From: Rhodocyclaceae bacterium | Lineage (GTDB): Bacteria > Pseudomonadota > Gammaproteobacteria > Burkholderiales > Rhodocyclaceae | Direction of reading: 5' to 3' | Length of the DNA: 64,000 nucleotides | NCBI GenBank assembly: GCA_016721505.1 | Contig: JADKHX010000001.1 | Span: 124,001-188,000 of the forward strand | Shown here: positions 7,918-17,085 of the stretch, one piece after another | Numbering within the stretch: the stretch's first letter is position 1 | Layout: each line of letters opens with the position of its first letter | Notes under the pieces: model-generated | The model's input: the letters and a program-made list of their open reading frames with translations, nothing else | Told to the model about the DNA's origin: nothing | Databases searched by the model: none | Made by a program: the position numbers and the translations under genes

Positions 7918-10359
7918 TCAGTGGGTGAGCGATCCACCTAATGCTGGGTCTTCGGAGGTTACGCTAACTGCAGCGATTACTTGCGGGTCGGCTTGTGGAA
8001 CCGCATTGGCCAGAGCTACCGGCGCCCGCTCGAGCGCAAGCTCAAGCACTTTGTCGATCCAACGTACTGGCTGAATTTCAATCCGATTTTTGATGGTGTC
8101 AGAAATCTCCGCCAAATCCTTGATGTTCTCCTCTGGAATCAAAGCCAAGCGAATTCCACCGCGTACAGCGGCCAGCAACTTTTCTTTGAGGCCGCCAATA
8201 GGCAACACTTCGCCGCGTAAAGTAATTTCACCCGTCATTGCCACATCCGCGCGCACTGGAATCCCGGTCAGCACAGAAACCAAGGCAGTACATATGGCGA
8301 TGCCAGCACTTGGTCCGTCCTTCGGCGTGGCACCTTCTGGCAAGTGAATATGAATATCGCTCTTTTGATAGAAATCTTCGGCGATGCCCAGCGAACGGCT
8401 GCGTTTGCGAACTACCGACAGTGCCGCTTGTATCGATTCGGTCATTACCTCGCCGAGCTTGCCGGTGGTCATGGTTTTGCCCTTGCCCGGCAATGCCACA
8501 GTTTCTATGGTGAGTAATTCGCCGCCAACTTCTGTCCATGCCAATCCAGTGACTTGGCCGACTTGATTTTCCTTTTCTGCCATTCCAAAACTGTAACGAC
8601 GAACGCCGAGAAATTTGTCGAGGTTTTTTGAATTCACCACAATTTTGTTTTTTCGCGGCCGCATGACTAGGGATTTCACTGCTTTGCGGCAGATTTTTGA
8701 TACTTCCCGCTCGAGCGCGCGTACCCCAGCTTCGCGAGTGTAGTAACGCACGATATCGCGTAAGGCTTCTTCGGTGACACTCACTTCGTCGCGTTTGATG
8801 CCGTTGGCCTTGAGCTGCTTTGGCAACAAATAGCGCACGGCGATGTTAACCTTTTCGTCCTCGGTATAGCCCGAAAGCCTTATTACTTCGAGGCGATCAA
8901 GCAGCGCAGGTGGGATGTTCATGGTGTTCGCAGTAGCGACAAACATGACATCCGAGAGATCGAAATCGACCTCAATGTAATGATCCTGGAACGTGTGATT
9001 TTGTTCCGGGTCCAGCACTTCGAGCAATGCCGACGACGGATCACCGCGAAAATCCTGGCCTAATTTATCGACTTCATCGAGCAAGAAAAGTGGATTTTTT
9101 ACACCCGCTTTTGTCATGTTTTGCAAAATCTTGCCGGGCATAGAGCCAATGTAAGTGCGTCGATGGCCACGAATTTCAGCTTCGTCACGAACCCCGCCCA
9201 ATGCCATACGAATGAACTTGCGATTGGTTGCTTTGGCAATTGATTGGCCGAGCGAAGTCTTGCCTACACCTGGTGGTCCGACTAAGCAAAGAATCGGGGC
9301 TTTGACCTTTTCCACGCGCTGCTGCACAGCAAGGTATTCGACGATGCGCTCTTTTACTTTTTCTAATCCGTAATGATCTTTGTCGAGTACTTTTTCGGCG
9401 GCGGCAAGGTCTTTACTGATGCGAGATTTTTTACGCCAGGGCAAACCGATCAGCGTCTCGATATAGTTACGAACGACGGTCGCCTCGGCCGACATAGGCG
9501 ACATGAGTTTGAGTTTTTTGAATTCGGAAGTTGCTTTGGCAAGCGCTTCTTTGCTCAATCCGCTGCCCTTAATTTTCTTATCCATCTCCTCAAGGTCGGC
9601 GCCCTCTTCACCTTCACCGAGTTCCTTTTGGATGGCTTTAACTTGTTCATTCAAGTAGTACTCGCGTTGGCTTTTTTCCATCTGCCGCTTGACGCGACCG
9701 CGAATTCGCTTCTCGACTTGAAGAATATCCAACTCAGCTTCGAGTTGGCTGAGTAATTTTTCGAGCCGTTGAGTAATCGTAAATACTTCGAGAACTTCTT
9801 GTTTTTGCTCAAGCTTCAACGGCAAGTGCGCGGCAATCGTGTCAGCCAGCCGGCCGGCATCTTCAATCCCGCCTAACGAAGTTAACACTTCAGGTGGAAT
9901 TTTCTTGTTGAGTTTGACGTATTGATCAAATTGCGCCAGCACGGTACGGCGCATTGCTTCGCTTTCATTGTCGGTGTGATCGTCTTTCTCTACCAAGCGA
10001 ACACTAGCGACGAACAAGGCACCTCTATCTTCAATGTTGTCGACGTGAGCACGCTGCACGCCTTCGACCAACACCTTGACAGTTCCGTCGGGCAGTTTGA
10101 GCATCTGCAGAATATTGGCGACGCAGCCAATTGCGTACATATCGTCGGCAGATGGCTCGTCCTTGGCCGCAGATTTCTGGGCGACCAACAAAATACTTTT
10201 GCCTGACTCCATCGCGGTTTCGAGCGCTTTGATCGATTTGGGACGACCGACGAATAGCGGGATTACCATGTGCGGAAAAACCACTACATCGCGTAGTGGC
10301 AGCATTGGCAATGTGGTGGTGGGTTTTCGTTCTAGATTTGCAGCGATGTCTTCAGACAT
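7918..10359 (-). CDS. lon: ATP-dependent protease Lon
   Basis: Cytosolic AAA+ serine protease degrading misfolded and regulatory proteins. The 813-residue protein has the N-terminal substrate-recognition domain (about 1-210), a coiled-coil region, the AAA+ module with Walker A GPPGVGKTS and Walker B LFLLDEVDK, and the protease domain with the catalytic Ser684 (PKDGPSAG) and Lys727 (GGLKEKL). The AAAGGA before ATG at 10359 is a fair ribosome site. A sigma-32-type promoter lies just upstream. It follows clpX by 143 nt in the conserved tig-clpP-clpX-lon order. Confidence 0.98.
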   Translation of the reverse strand: MSEDIAANLERKPTTTLPMLPLRDVVVFPHMVIPLFVGRPKSIKALETAMESGKSILLVAQKSAAKDEPSADDMYAIGCVANILQMLKLPDGTVKVLVEGVQRAHVDNIEDRGALFVASVRLVEKDDHTDNESEAMRRTVLAQFDQYVKLNKKIPPEVLTSLGGIEDAGRLADTIAAHLPLKLEQKQEVLEVFTITQRLEKLLSQLEAELDILQVEKRIRGRVKRQMEKSQREYYLNEQVKAIQKELGEGEEGADLEEMDKKIKGSGLSKEALAKATSEFKKLKLMSPMSAEATVVRNYIETLIGLPWRKKSRISKDLAAAEKVLDKDHYGLEKVKERIVEYLAVQQRVEKVKAPILCLVGPPGVGKTSLGQSIAKATNRKFIRMALGGVRDEAEIRGHRRTYIGSMPGKILQNMTKAGVKNPLFLLDEVDKLGQDFRGDPSSALLEVLDPEQNHTFQDHYIEVDFDLSDVMFVATANTMNIPPALLDRLEVIRLSGYTEDEKVNIAVRYLLPKQLKANGIKRDEVSVTEEALRDIVRYYTREAGVRALEREVSKICRKAVKSLVMRPRKNKIVVNSKNLDKFLGVRRYSFGMAEKENQVGQVTGLAWTEVGGELLTIETVALPGKGKTMTTGKLGEVMTESIQAALSVVRKRSRSLGIAEDFYQKSDIHIHLPEGATPKDGPSAGIAICTALVSVLTGIPVRADVAMTGEITLRGEVLPIGGLKEKLLAAVRGGIRLALIPEENIKDLAEISDTIKNRIEIQPVRWIDKVLELALERAPVALANAVPQADPQVIAAVSVTSEDPALGGSLTH

Positions 10360-10400
10360 ATTTTTCGTCCTTTGATTTTCTCAAACTTATCTCAAAGCCC

Positions 10401-10428
10401 AAATGGGGGCTAACTGGGAGAAATCAAG
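10401..10428 (-). promoter_or_regulatory. sigma-32 (heat-shock) promoter of lon
   Basis: Read on the minus strand: CTTGATT, a 13-nt spacer, then CCCCATTT. This matches the known heat-shock consensus CTTGAAA-N(11-15)-CCCCATnT at nearly all conserved positions. The predicted start point is about 35 nt before the lon ATG. It is a consensus match by eye and has not been tested. Confidence 0.75.
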
Positions 10429-10502
10429 ATAACGCATTTTTGGCCAGACGACGAACCAATTTCAACTTATACCTTGCACCAACGCAGGTTCGGGTTTTGC
10501 AA

Positions 10503-11774
10503 CTATTTAGAACCCGAAACCTTGGCGCTAGGTTGATCTACGTAAATCATCAAGGGTTTGGTGCCGCATTCAATCGTACTCTCGTCAATCACCACTTTGC
10601 TGATCCCACTGGCGGTCGGTAACTCGTACATGGTGTCGAGTAGCACGTTTTCCAGAATAGAGCGCAAACCACGCGCGCCAGTATTGCGTTTGATTGCCTT
10701 GCGGGCAATGGCTTGCAAAGCGGAAGGGCGTACTTCAAGCTCCACACCCTCCATTGAGAATAGCTTTTGATACTGCTTGACCAGCGCATTTTTCGGTGTG
10801 ATCAAAATATCCACCAACGCCGCTTCATCTAGCTCGCGTAGTGTGGCAACCACCGGCAAGCGACCAATTAATTCCGGAATCAAGCCGAATTTAATCAAAT
10901 CTTCCGGCTCGACTTGCATCAAAGTTTCGCTGACGTTCTTTGCATCGCGACTTTTGACTTCGGCACCAAAGCCGATGCCGCCTTTTTCTGAGCGACTCAA
11001 AATAACTTTTTCAAGACCATCAAATGCGCCGCCACAAATAAACAAAATATTAGTGGTGTCGACTTGAATGAAATCCTGATTTGGATGCTTGCGTCCGCCT
11101 TGCGGTGGAATGCTTGCTGTGGTGCCTTCAATCAGCTTGAGCAACGCCTGCTGCACGCCTTCGCCTGACACATCACGGGTGATTGACGGATTGTCGGATT
11201 TTCGTGAAATTTTGTCGATTTCGTCGATGTACACAATGCCGCGCTGCGCTTGCTCAACATCGTGATCGCATTTTTGCAGCAATTTTTGAATGATGTTTTC
11301 AACATCCTCACCGACATAACCTGCTTCGGTCAGCGTAGTTGCGTCGGCCATCACAAACGGTACATTCAAGGTGCGCGCCAAGGTTTGCGCCAGCAAAGTT
11401 TTGCCGGACCCGGTTGGTCCAATTAGCAGAATATTGCTCTTGGCCAATTCGACTTCGTCGTTTTTGGTTTCGCGATGCTGTATGCGTTTGTAGTGGTTAT
11501 AGACCGCGACCGACAAGATTTTTTTTGCTGGTTCCTGCCCAATCACGTAGTTGTCCAACAACTCGCGAATTTCTATCGGTGCGGGAAGTTCTTTGCCCGA
11601 TTTCGCGGTCGGGGTTGCCGCTGTTTCATCGCGAACGATGTCATTGCAAAGATCTATACATTCATCGCAAATAAATACTGAAGGCCCGGCTATCAGTTTC
11701 TTAACTTCGTGCTGGCTCTTGCCGCAGAAGGAGCAGTAAAGCAATTTTTCGCCGCTGCTCTTTTTTTCCGCCAT
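10503..11774 (-). CDS. clpX: ATP-dependent Clp protease ATP-binding subunit ClpX
   Basis: AAA+ unfoldase that feeds substrates to ClpP. The 423-residue protein has the N-terminal C4 zinc domain (CSFCGKSQHE and ICDECIDLC), Walker A GPTGSGKT, Walker B IVYIDEIDK, the pore loop GYVGEDVENI and the ClpP-docking IGF-type loop (GGIGFGAEV). Normal length. It starts 12 nt after the clpP stop and is surely in the same operon. Confidence 0.98.
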   Translation of the reverse strand: MAEKKSSGEKLLYCSFCGKSQHEVKKLIAGPSVFICDECIDLCNDIVRDETAATPTAKSGKELPAPIEIRELLDNYVIGQEPAKKILSVAVYNHYKRIQHRETKNDEVELAKSNILLIGPTGSGKTLLAQTLARTLNVPFVMADATTLTEAGYVGEDVENIIQKLLQKCDHDVEQAQRGIVYIDEIDKISRKSDNPSITRDVSGEGVQQALLKLIEGTTASIPPQGGRKHPNQDFIQVDTTNILFICGGAFDGLEKVILSRSEKGGIGFGAEVKSRDAKNVSETLMQVEPEDLIKFGLIPELIGRLPVVATLRELDEAALVDILITPKNALVKQYQKLFSMEGVELEVRPSALQAIARKAIKRNTGARGLRSILENVLLDTMYELPTASGISKVVIDESTIECGTKPLMIYVDQPSAKVSGSK

Positions 11775-11786
11775 CAGAGTCTCCGC

Positions 11787-12440
11787 TTAAGCTAGCGCTG
11801 CGTCAGCACGATTGTTAATCACTTTGTCCACCAAGCCGTACTCTACCGCCGCTTCAGCCGATAAGAAGTTATCGCGGTCTGTATCGCGTTCCACTTTTTC
11901 CAAAGACTGGCCAGTGTGTTCAGCGAGCATCTTATTCAGACGGTCTTTCAAATACAGAATTTCCTTGGCGTGAATTTCGATATCTGATGCCTGACCGCGA
12001 AAACCACCGAGCGGCTGATGGATCATCACGCGAGAATTCGGTAGTGCAAACCGCTTGCCCTTTTTGCCGGCAGCCAACAAGAAAGAGCCCATGCTCGCGG
12101 CTTGGCCAATGCAAAGCGTCGACACATCCGGTTTTACGAACTGCATGGTGTCGTAAATCGCCATGCCTGCAGTGACTGAGCCGCCAGGGGAGTTGATGTA
12201 AAAGAAAATATCTTTGTCAGGATTTTCCGACTCGAGAAATAGCAACTGCGCAACAACCACGCTAGCGGTTGCATCGTTAACTTCACCAACCAAAAAAATT
12301 ACCCGTTCGCGCAACAAGCGCGAGTAGATATCGTAGGCGCGCTCGCCGCGACCGCTGGTTTCAATCACCATTGGCACGAGGCCAAGGTTTTGCGGTGTGT
12401 CGTCTGCGTTCATGTTTGAAGATCCTAAAAAATGACTCAT
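11787..12440 (-). CDS. clpP: ATP-dependent Clp protease proteolytic subunit ClpP
   Basis: Serine peptidase forming the tetradecameric barrel. The catalytic Ser is in GQAASMGSFLLAAG and the His in RVMIHQPLGGFRG; the catalytic Asp follows in the DRDNFLS segment. The ATG at 12440 overlaps the tig stop (ATGA) and is chosen for that reason; an internal ATG ten codons later (MNADDTPQN) would also give a normal protein. Length 217 residues. Confidence 0.97.
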   Translation of the reverse strand: MSHFLGSSNMNADDTPQNLGLVPMVIETSGRGERAYDIYSRLLRERVIFLVGEVNDATASVVVAQLLFLESENPDKDIFFYINSPGGSVTAGMAIYDTMQFVKPDVSTLCIGQAASMGSFLLAAGKKGKRFALPNSRVMIHQPLGGFRGQASDIEIHAKEILYLKDRLNKMLAEHTGQSLEKVERDTDRDNFLSAEAAVEYGLVDKVINNRADAALA

Positions 12441-13813
12441 GCAGCGTTGGCCATCAAATCATCAAACGCCACTGCTGTTTCAGTTACTTTAGCGTTAGCC
12501 AGCACCCAGTCAACTACGTTATTTTCCAAGGCCAGCGACTCGGCTTCGGCCAAGCGCTGTGGTTGCGAGTAATACCAACGCACAACTTCTTTCGGATCTT
12601 CAAACGTCTCGGCAAAATCGTCGACGATTGCCCGCACTTGATCCGGTTTGGCATGTAGCTCTTTCGAACGAACCAGTTCAGCCAACAGCAGACCCAGCTT
12701 GACGCGGCGTGTAGCTTGTTCGCCGAACCACGATGTATCAATGGGGACGTTTTTCATTGCCATGCCACGCGATTCCATCTCCCGGCGGGTGTTCTCAGCC
12801 ATCTGTTGCGATTCGGCTTCAACCAGCGCTCGTGGCACATCGATAGCGTTAACCGACAGCAACAAATCCATGACTTGATTTTTGATGCGCGATTGCAAGC
12901 GTTTTTTTACTTCGCGTTCCAGATTGCTTCGCACTTCGTCGCGCATTTTGACCAAATCGCCATCGGCAATGCCTAGGGTTTTAGCAAATTCCGTATCAAT
13001 TTCCGGCAGTACTGCAGCTTCAACTTTCTTCACCGTGATTTCAAATTGGACAGTGCTACCGGCGAGTTCGCTGGCTTGGTAATTTTCAGGGAAGGTCAAG
13101 TCAAAGGTCTTAGTTTGACCAGCCGTTACACCAAGAAGTTGCGCGTCAAATTCGGGCAACATTTGACCACCGCCAACCACCGCAACGTGGTCTTTCGCTT
13201 CACCGCCTTGAAACACTTCACCGTCCTTGCGTCCGGTGAAATCAATCACCACGCGGTCATCCTTTTCGCTGGCACGATCTGAGGCAACATAAGTCACACG
13301 TTGTTTGCGCAGCACATCTAAAGTCTTGTCGACTTCCACATCGCTCACTGACAACACGGGCTTTTCTAACGACGACGTTGACACATCACCCGGCACGATA
13401 TCGGGGTAGACCTCGAATACCGCAGAGAACTCTAGCTGATCTTCACTAGCAGCTGGCTTGGCTTCGATTTTCGGATAGCCCGCGACACGGAAATTTTTCG
13501 CCCGCACCTGTTCGCCAAAAACACGCTGCACTGCATCGCCCAAGGCTTCCGAATGGGTTTGATAGCCATATTGCTGCGTCACCATTTTCATCGGCACTTT
13601 GCCGGGGCGAAAGCCCGCCGACTTAACTGTGCGCGATAAGCGTTTGAGACGCTGCTCTACGTCACGATCAACGTCAGCACGCGCCACTGTGATATCAATG
13701 CGTCGCTCTAGGGCGCTGACACCGATGTTGGCCGCAGTTCCCATCGCGGTGGTGGTTGTTGTGATGCTTGGCGCGCTCGCTACTGCGTTGTCCGTCATTT
13801 TGTAGTCCGTCAA
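12437..13813 (-). CDS. tig: trigger factor
   Basis: Ribosome-bound chaperone with peptidyl-prolyl isomerase activity. The ribosome-docking loop is seen as GFRPGKVPMKMV near residue 70. The FKBP-type domain follows (VIDFTGRKDGEVFQGGEAKD) and then the helical C-terminal arms. At 458 residues it is slightly longer than average because of an Ala/Thr-rich N-terminal extension of about 25 residues, in which a later start could also serve. tRNA-Leu lies 16 nt upstream. Confidence 0.96.
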   Translation of the reverse strand: MTDYKMTDNAVASAPSITTTTTAMGTAANIGVSALERRIDITVARADVDRDVEQRLKRLSRTVKSAGFRPGKVPMKMVTQQYGYQTHSEALGDAVQRVFGEQVRAKNFRVAGYPKIEAKPAASEDQLEFSAVFEVYPDIVPGDVSTSSLEKPVLSVSDVEVDKTLDVLRKQRVTYVASDRASEKDDRVVIDFTGRKDGEVFQGGEAKDHVAVVGGGQMLPEFDAQLLGVTAGQTKTFDLTFPENYQASELAGSTVQFEITVKKVEAAVLPEIDTEFAKTLGIADGDLVKMRDEVRSNLEREVKKRLQSRIKNQVMDLLLSVNAIDVPRALVEAESQQMAENTRREMESRGMAMKNVPIDTSWFGEQATRRVKLGLLLAELVRSKELHAKPDQVRAIVDDFAETFEDPKEVVRWYYSQPQRLAEAESLALENNVVDWVLANAKVTETAVAFDDLMANAA

Positions 13814-13829
13814 AAAATTATTTGAATGT

Positions 13830-13914
13830 TGGTGCCCAGAAAGGGACTCGAACCCCCACGCCTCGCGGCGCCAGAACCTAAATCTGGTGCGTCTACCAAT
13901 TCCGCCACCTGGGC
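13830..13914 (-). tRNA. tRNA-Leu(UAG)
   Basis: 85 nt with encoded CCA. The acceptor stem is GCCCAGG paired with TCTGGGC, the anticodon arm is CCAGA-TTTAGGT-TCTGG with anticodon TAG, and it has the long variable arm expected of class II tRNAs (GCGCCGCGAGGCGT). It lies directly upstream of tig on the same strand. Confidence 0.97.
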
Positions 13915-14039
13915 ACGTGCCACATTGAGAGCAAAAAAACCGTCGCCCAATATGAAACGAGGGGCGGATTTTAACCGCATTCGGGCTCGCCCGCCGTCTA
14001 AGGACAACAAGGGCTTCCGCCCCTATACTTTGCGCCCTT

Positions 14040-14864
14040 ATGCCGGTTGATCACTACGAGAATTTCCCAGTCGCTTCTTTTTTGCTGCCACCGGCCTTGC
14101 GCGGGCCGATTGCGGCGATTTATCACTTCGCCCGTAACGCGGATGATTTTGCCGATGAAGGCAGTGCGCCCGCTGAGGTGCGACTAGCGCAACTCGGTAC
14201 GTACCGTGCCGAACTCGATGCCATTGCCGACAAAAAGCCGACACTCCACCCAGTTTTTCTGGCTTTAAGACCGGTAATAACGGAATACCAACTTCCATTG
14301 CGACTTTTTTACGATTTGCTCGACGCGTTTTCTCAAGACGTAGTGAAAGATCGCTATGCCGATTTTGCTGAACTAGCTGACTATTGCGCGCGATCAGCCA
14401 ATCCCATCGGGCGCTTGTTGCTGCATTTATTTGGTCAAAGTAGCGCTGAGCAATTGCAACAATCCGATGCGATTTGCACGGCATTGCAACTCATCAATCA
14501 TTGGCAAGATGTTGGGATTGATGCGATCAAAGGCGATGCCGGACGGATCTATTTGCCGCAGGATGAGCTATTGCGCTTCAAAGTCGGCGAAGATGAAATA
14601 AGACAGCGTGTTATCAGCACCAACTGGCAAAATTTAATGAAATTTCAAGTCCATCGAGCACGCGATTTGATGTTGCAAGGCGCACCTTTGGGCTGGACTT
14701 TGCCGGGACGATTTGGCATGGAAATCCGCGCCATTGTGGCCGGTGGTTTGTGCGTGGCGGACAAGCTAGAAGCTTGTAACTTTGATGTGTTCAATAATCG
14801 CCCGACCCTCAAGGCTTGCGACTGGCCGATGATTTTTTGGGCCACACTGGTGAGGCCGCTATGA
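14040..14864 (+). CDS. hpnC: squalene synthase HpnC (hydroxysqualene synthase)
   Basis: Prenyltransferase of the three-enzyme HpnCDE route from farnesyl diphosphate to squalene. HpnC converts presqualene diphosphate to hydroxysqualene. The two Asp-rich motifs are RNADDFADE (about 35-43) and NHWQDVGIDAIKGDAGRIY (about 156-175). The 274-residue length is normal. A copy of the 27-bp repeat at 14602-14628 forms part of the reading frame (RVISTNW) without changing the expected length. The stop overlaps the hpnD start (ATGA). Confidence 0.95.
   Translation: MPVDHYENFPVASFLLPPALRGPIAAIYHFARNADDFADEGSAPAEVRLAQLGTYRAELDAIADKKPTLHPVFLALRPVITEYQLPLRLFYDLLDAFSQDVVKDRYADFAELADYCARSANPIGRLLLHLFGQSSAEQLQQSDAICTALQLINHWQDVGIDAIKGDAGRIYLPQDELLRFKVGEDEIRQRVISTNWQNLMKFQVHRARDLMLQGAPLGWTLPGRFGMEIRAIVAGGLCVADKLEACNFDVFNNRPTLKACDWPMIFWATLVRPL
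14602..14628 (-). repeat. interspersed 27-bp repeat, copy inside hpnC
   Basis: 24 of 27 positions match the consensus in reverse orientation. In frame it encodes QRVISTNWQ of HpnC. It differs from the copy at 32218-32244 at only two positions. Confidence 0.85.
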
Positions 14865-15706
14865 CCGCAAACGCCAGCGCCAACGCCTACTGCCAGGAAA
14901 AGGCCGCTGCCAGCGGCTCATCGTTCTATTACAGCTTTTTGTTCTTAGAGCCGCCGCGCCGCCAAGCTATTACCGCGCTGTATGCGTTTTGCCGCGAGGT
15001 AGACGATGTCGTCGATGAATGCCCTGATCCCGCATTGGCAGCAGCCAAGCTGGCGTGGTGGCGGAACGAAGTAGCGGCACTCTACGCTGGCAGTCCTAGC
15101 CATCCGGTGACACAGGCATTGACTGAGGCGATGCAAAAATTTTCGATTCCGCAGGAACAGTTGCAAGAAATCATTGACGGCATGGAAATGGATTTGCAGC
15201 AAGCGCGTTATCCCGATTTCAAATCGCTACATTTGTATTGCTATCGCGTGGCTAGCGTAGTGGGACTTTTGGCGGCAGAGATTTTCGGCTACACCGACCG
15301 CCGCACGCTTAAGTACGCACATGACCTTGGTCTCGCTTTTCAGCTCACCAACATCATTCGCGATGTTGGTGAAGACGCACGTCGTGGACGAATTTATTTG
15401 CCGCAAGACGAACTGCAAAAATTTGGTGTGACGGAGGCTGACTTGATTGCGTCGCATTACTCGGAAAATTTCACGGCACTGATGCGATTTCAACTGCACC
15501 GTGCGCGCGCCATGTACGCGCAGGCATTCGCCCAACTGCCGCAGGCCGACCGTAAGCCGCAACGCGCAGGTTTAATTATGGCGGCCATTTATCAAGCGAC
15601 GCTGAATGAAATCGAACACGATGGTTGCCAAGTGTTACATCAGCGAATCGCGCTCACGCCATTGCGCAAGCTGTGGATCGCTGGCCGCACTTGGCTAAGC
15701 GCATGA
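14861..15706 (+). CDS. hpnD: presqualene diphosphate synthase HpnD
   Basis: Condenses two farnesyl diphosphates into presqualene diphosphate, the first step of HpnCDE. ATG at 14861 overlaps the hpnC stop and is preferred to a longer open frame. Aspartate motifs REVDDVVDE and TNIIRDVGEDARRGRIYLP are intact. The 281-residue length is normal. The three genes hpnC, hpnD and hpnE overlap by 4 nt each and form one operon. Confidence 0.96.
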   Translation: MTANASANAYCQEKAAASGSSFYYSFLFLEPPRRQAITALYAFCREVDDVVDECPDPALAAAKLAWWRNEVAALYAGSPSHPVTQALTEAMQKFSIPQEQLQEIIDGMEMDLQQARYPDFKSLHLYCYRVASVVGLLAAEIFGYTDRRTLKYAHDLGLAFQLTNIIRDVGEDARRGRIYLPQDELQKFGVTEADLIASHYSENFTALMRFQLHRARAMYAQAFAQLPQADRKPQRAGLIMAAIYQATLNEIEHDGCQVLHQRIALTPLRKLWIAGRTWLSA

Positions 15707-17067
15707 GCGTCGCTGCACAAAAAATTGCTGTCATCGGCGCGGGCTACGCCGGCATGGCTGCGGCTGCAACGCTTGCTGCCGAAGGCAAAATCGTCGACGT
15801 GTTTGAAACTTCGCGCACCCTCGGCGGTCGGGCACGCGCGGTGCCGCTCGGCGATGAAACGCTCGACAACGGTCAGCACATCCTCGTCGGCGCCTACACA
15901 GAGACTTTGCGGCTAATGAAAATAGTTGGCGCGGATCCGACCAAATTACTCAAGCGCATTCCCCTGCGGCTGGAATTCCCCGGCGAATTTTTGCTGGTCG
16001 CACCGCGCCTGCCAGCACCTTTGCATTTGGCATTCGCGCTGCTTACCGCGCGCGGAATTACTTGGCGTGAAAAATTCGCGGCGGTACGCTTAATGCAAGG
16101 ATTGCAGCGCGACAAATTTCGGATTCAACCGGATATTTCGGTTGCGCAATGGTTATCCGACCATCCAACAGCGGCGGCGCAGGGAATTCGCAAAGCACCG
16201 CTTTGCGCCGGCATAGCGGGTCGGCTGTGCAAAGCCGACACTGCACACCACGACAAACTAAGAAAAGTGATGTGGGAACCGCTCTGCATCGCCGCGCTTA
16301 ACACGCCGGTCGCCGATGCCTCGGCGCAAGTGCTGGCCAATGTGCTCCGAGACAGCCTCGCCAGCAATCGTGCGGCGAGCGATTTTTTGTTGCCACAAGT
16401 CGACCTGTCTAACTTATTCCCCGAACCTGCTGCAGCTTTTGTCGAAGCGCACGGCGGCAAAATTCATCGCCAACATCGCGTCACTAATTTGCATAGTGTC
16501 GGCAATCATTGGCAAATCGACGATGACCAAATCTACGACCAAGTCATTCTCGCCGTTGCGCCGTATCACCTTGCCGCATTGGTTCCTGAGTTAGCCAGAT
16601 CGGTCGAACATTTTGCGTGGGAACCGATAGTCACGACTTATCTCTCTTACCCCGGGCATGTTCGTTTGCCACAAGCCATGCTCGGCATTTCAGATGGCTA
16701 TGCGCAATGGCTATTTGATCGCGGCACCTTGTGCGGACAACACGGCATGATTGCCGCCGTCATCAGCGCACGCGGGCGGCATTTGGATATTCCGATGAGC
16801 GAATTGGAGCGCCACATCCACGCGGAAATAGGCCGCCTGATTCCCGACCTGCCCGAGCCGATAAAAGTGCAAACCATCACCGAGAAGCGCGCTACGTTTT
16901 CCTGTGTGCCAAATTTACAACGCCCCATGCTGCACACGCATTTGCCGGGGTTATTCTTGGCTGGTGACTACGTGGCGGGCGACTATCCGGCGACGATTGA
17001 AGGCGCAGTACGTGCTGGTGTGGCCGCCGCTTTAGTAGTCCTTGCTCCTGATAAAATTTCTACCTGA
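15703..17067 (+). CDS. hpnE: hydroxysqualene dehydroxylase HpnE
   Basis: FAD-dependent amine-oxidase-type enzyme that reduces hydroxysqualene to squalene. The dinucleotide fold is at the N-terminus (IAVIGAGYAGMAAAATLAAE); the C-terminus has LFLAGDYVAGDYPATIEGAV, typical of the FAD-binding end. ATG at 15703 overlaps the hpnD stop, so the longer open frame is not used. 454 residues. No squalene-hopene cyclase is in the window, so the final product (hopanoids or other) is not shown. Confidence 0.95.
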   Translation: MSVAAQKIAVIGAGYAGMAAAATLAAEGKIVDVFETSRTLGGRARAVPLGDETLDNGQHILVGAYTETLRLMKIVGADPTKLLKRIPLRLEFPGEFLLVAPRLPAPLHLAFALLTARGITWREKFAAVRLMQGLQRDKFRIQPDISVAQWLSDHPTAAAQGIRKAPLCAGIAGRLCKADTAHHDKLRKVMWEPLCIAALNTPVADASAQVLANVLRDSLASNRAASDFLLPQVDLSNLFPEPAAAFVEAHGGKIHRQHRVTNLHSVGNHWQIDDDQIYDQVILAVAPYHLAALVPELARSVEHFAWEPIVTTYLSYPGHVRLPQAMLGISDGYAQWLFDRGTLCGQHGMIAAVISARGRHLDIPMSELERHIHAEIGRLIPDLPEPIKVQTITEKRATFSCVPNLQRPMLHTHLPGLFLAGDYVAGDYPATIEGAVRAGVAAALVVLAPDKIST

Positions 17068-17085
17068 ATACGCAGGACAAATCCT

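Noticed and set aside
8000..12000. Many long plus-strand open frames opposite lon, clpX and clpP
   Set aside because: Shadow frames of well-conserved minus-strand genes; no ribosome sites or recognisable domains.
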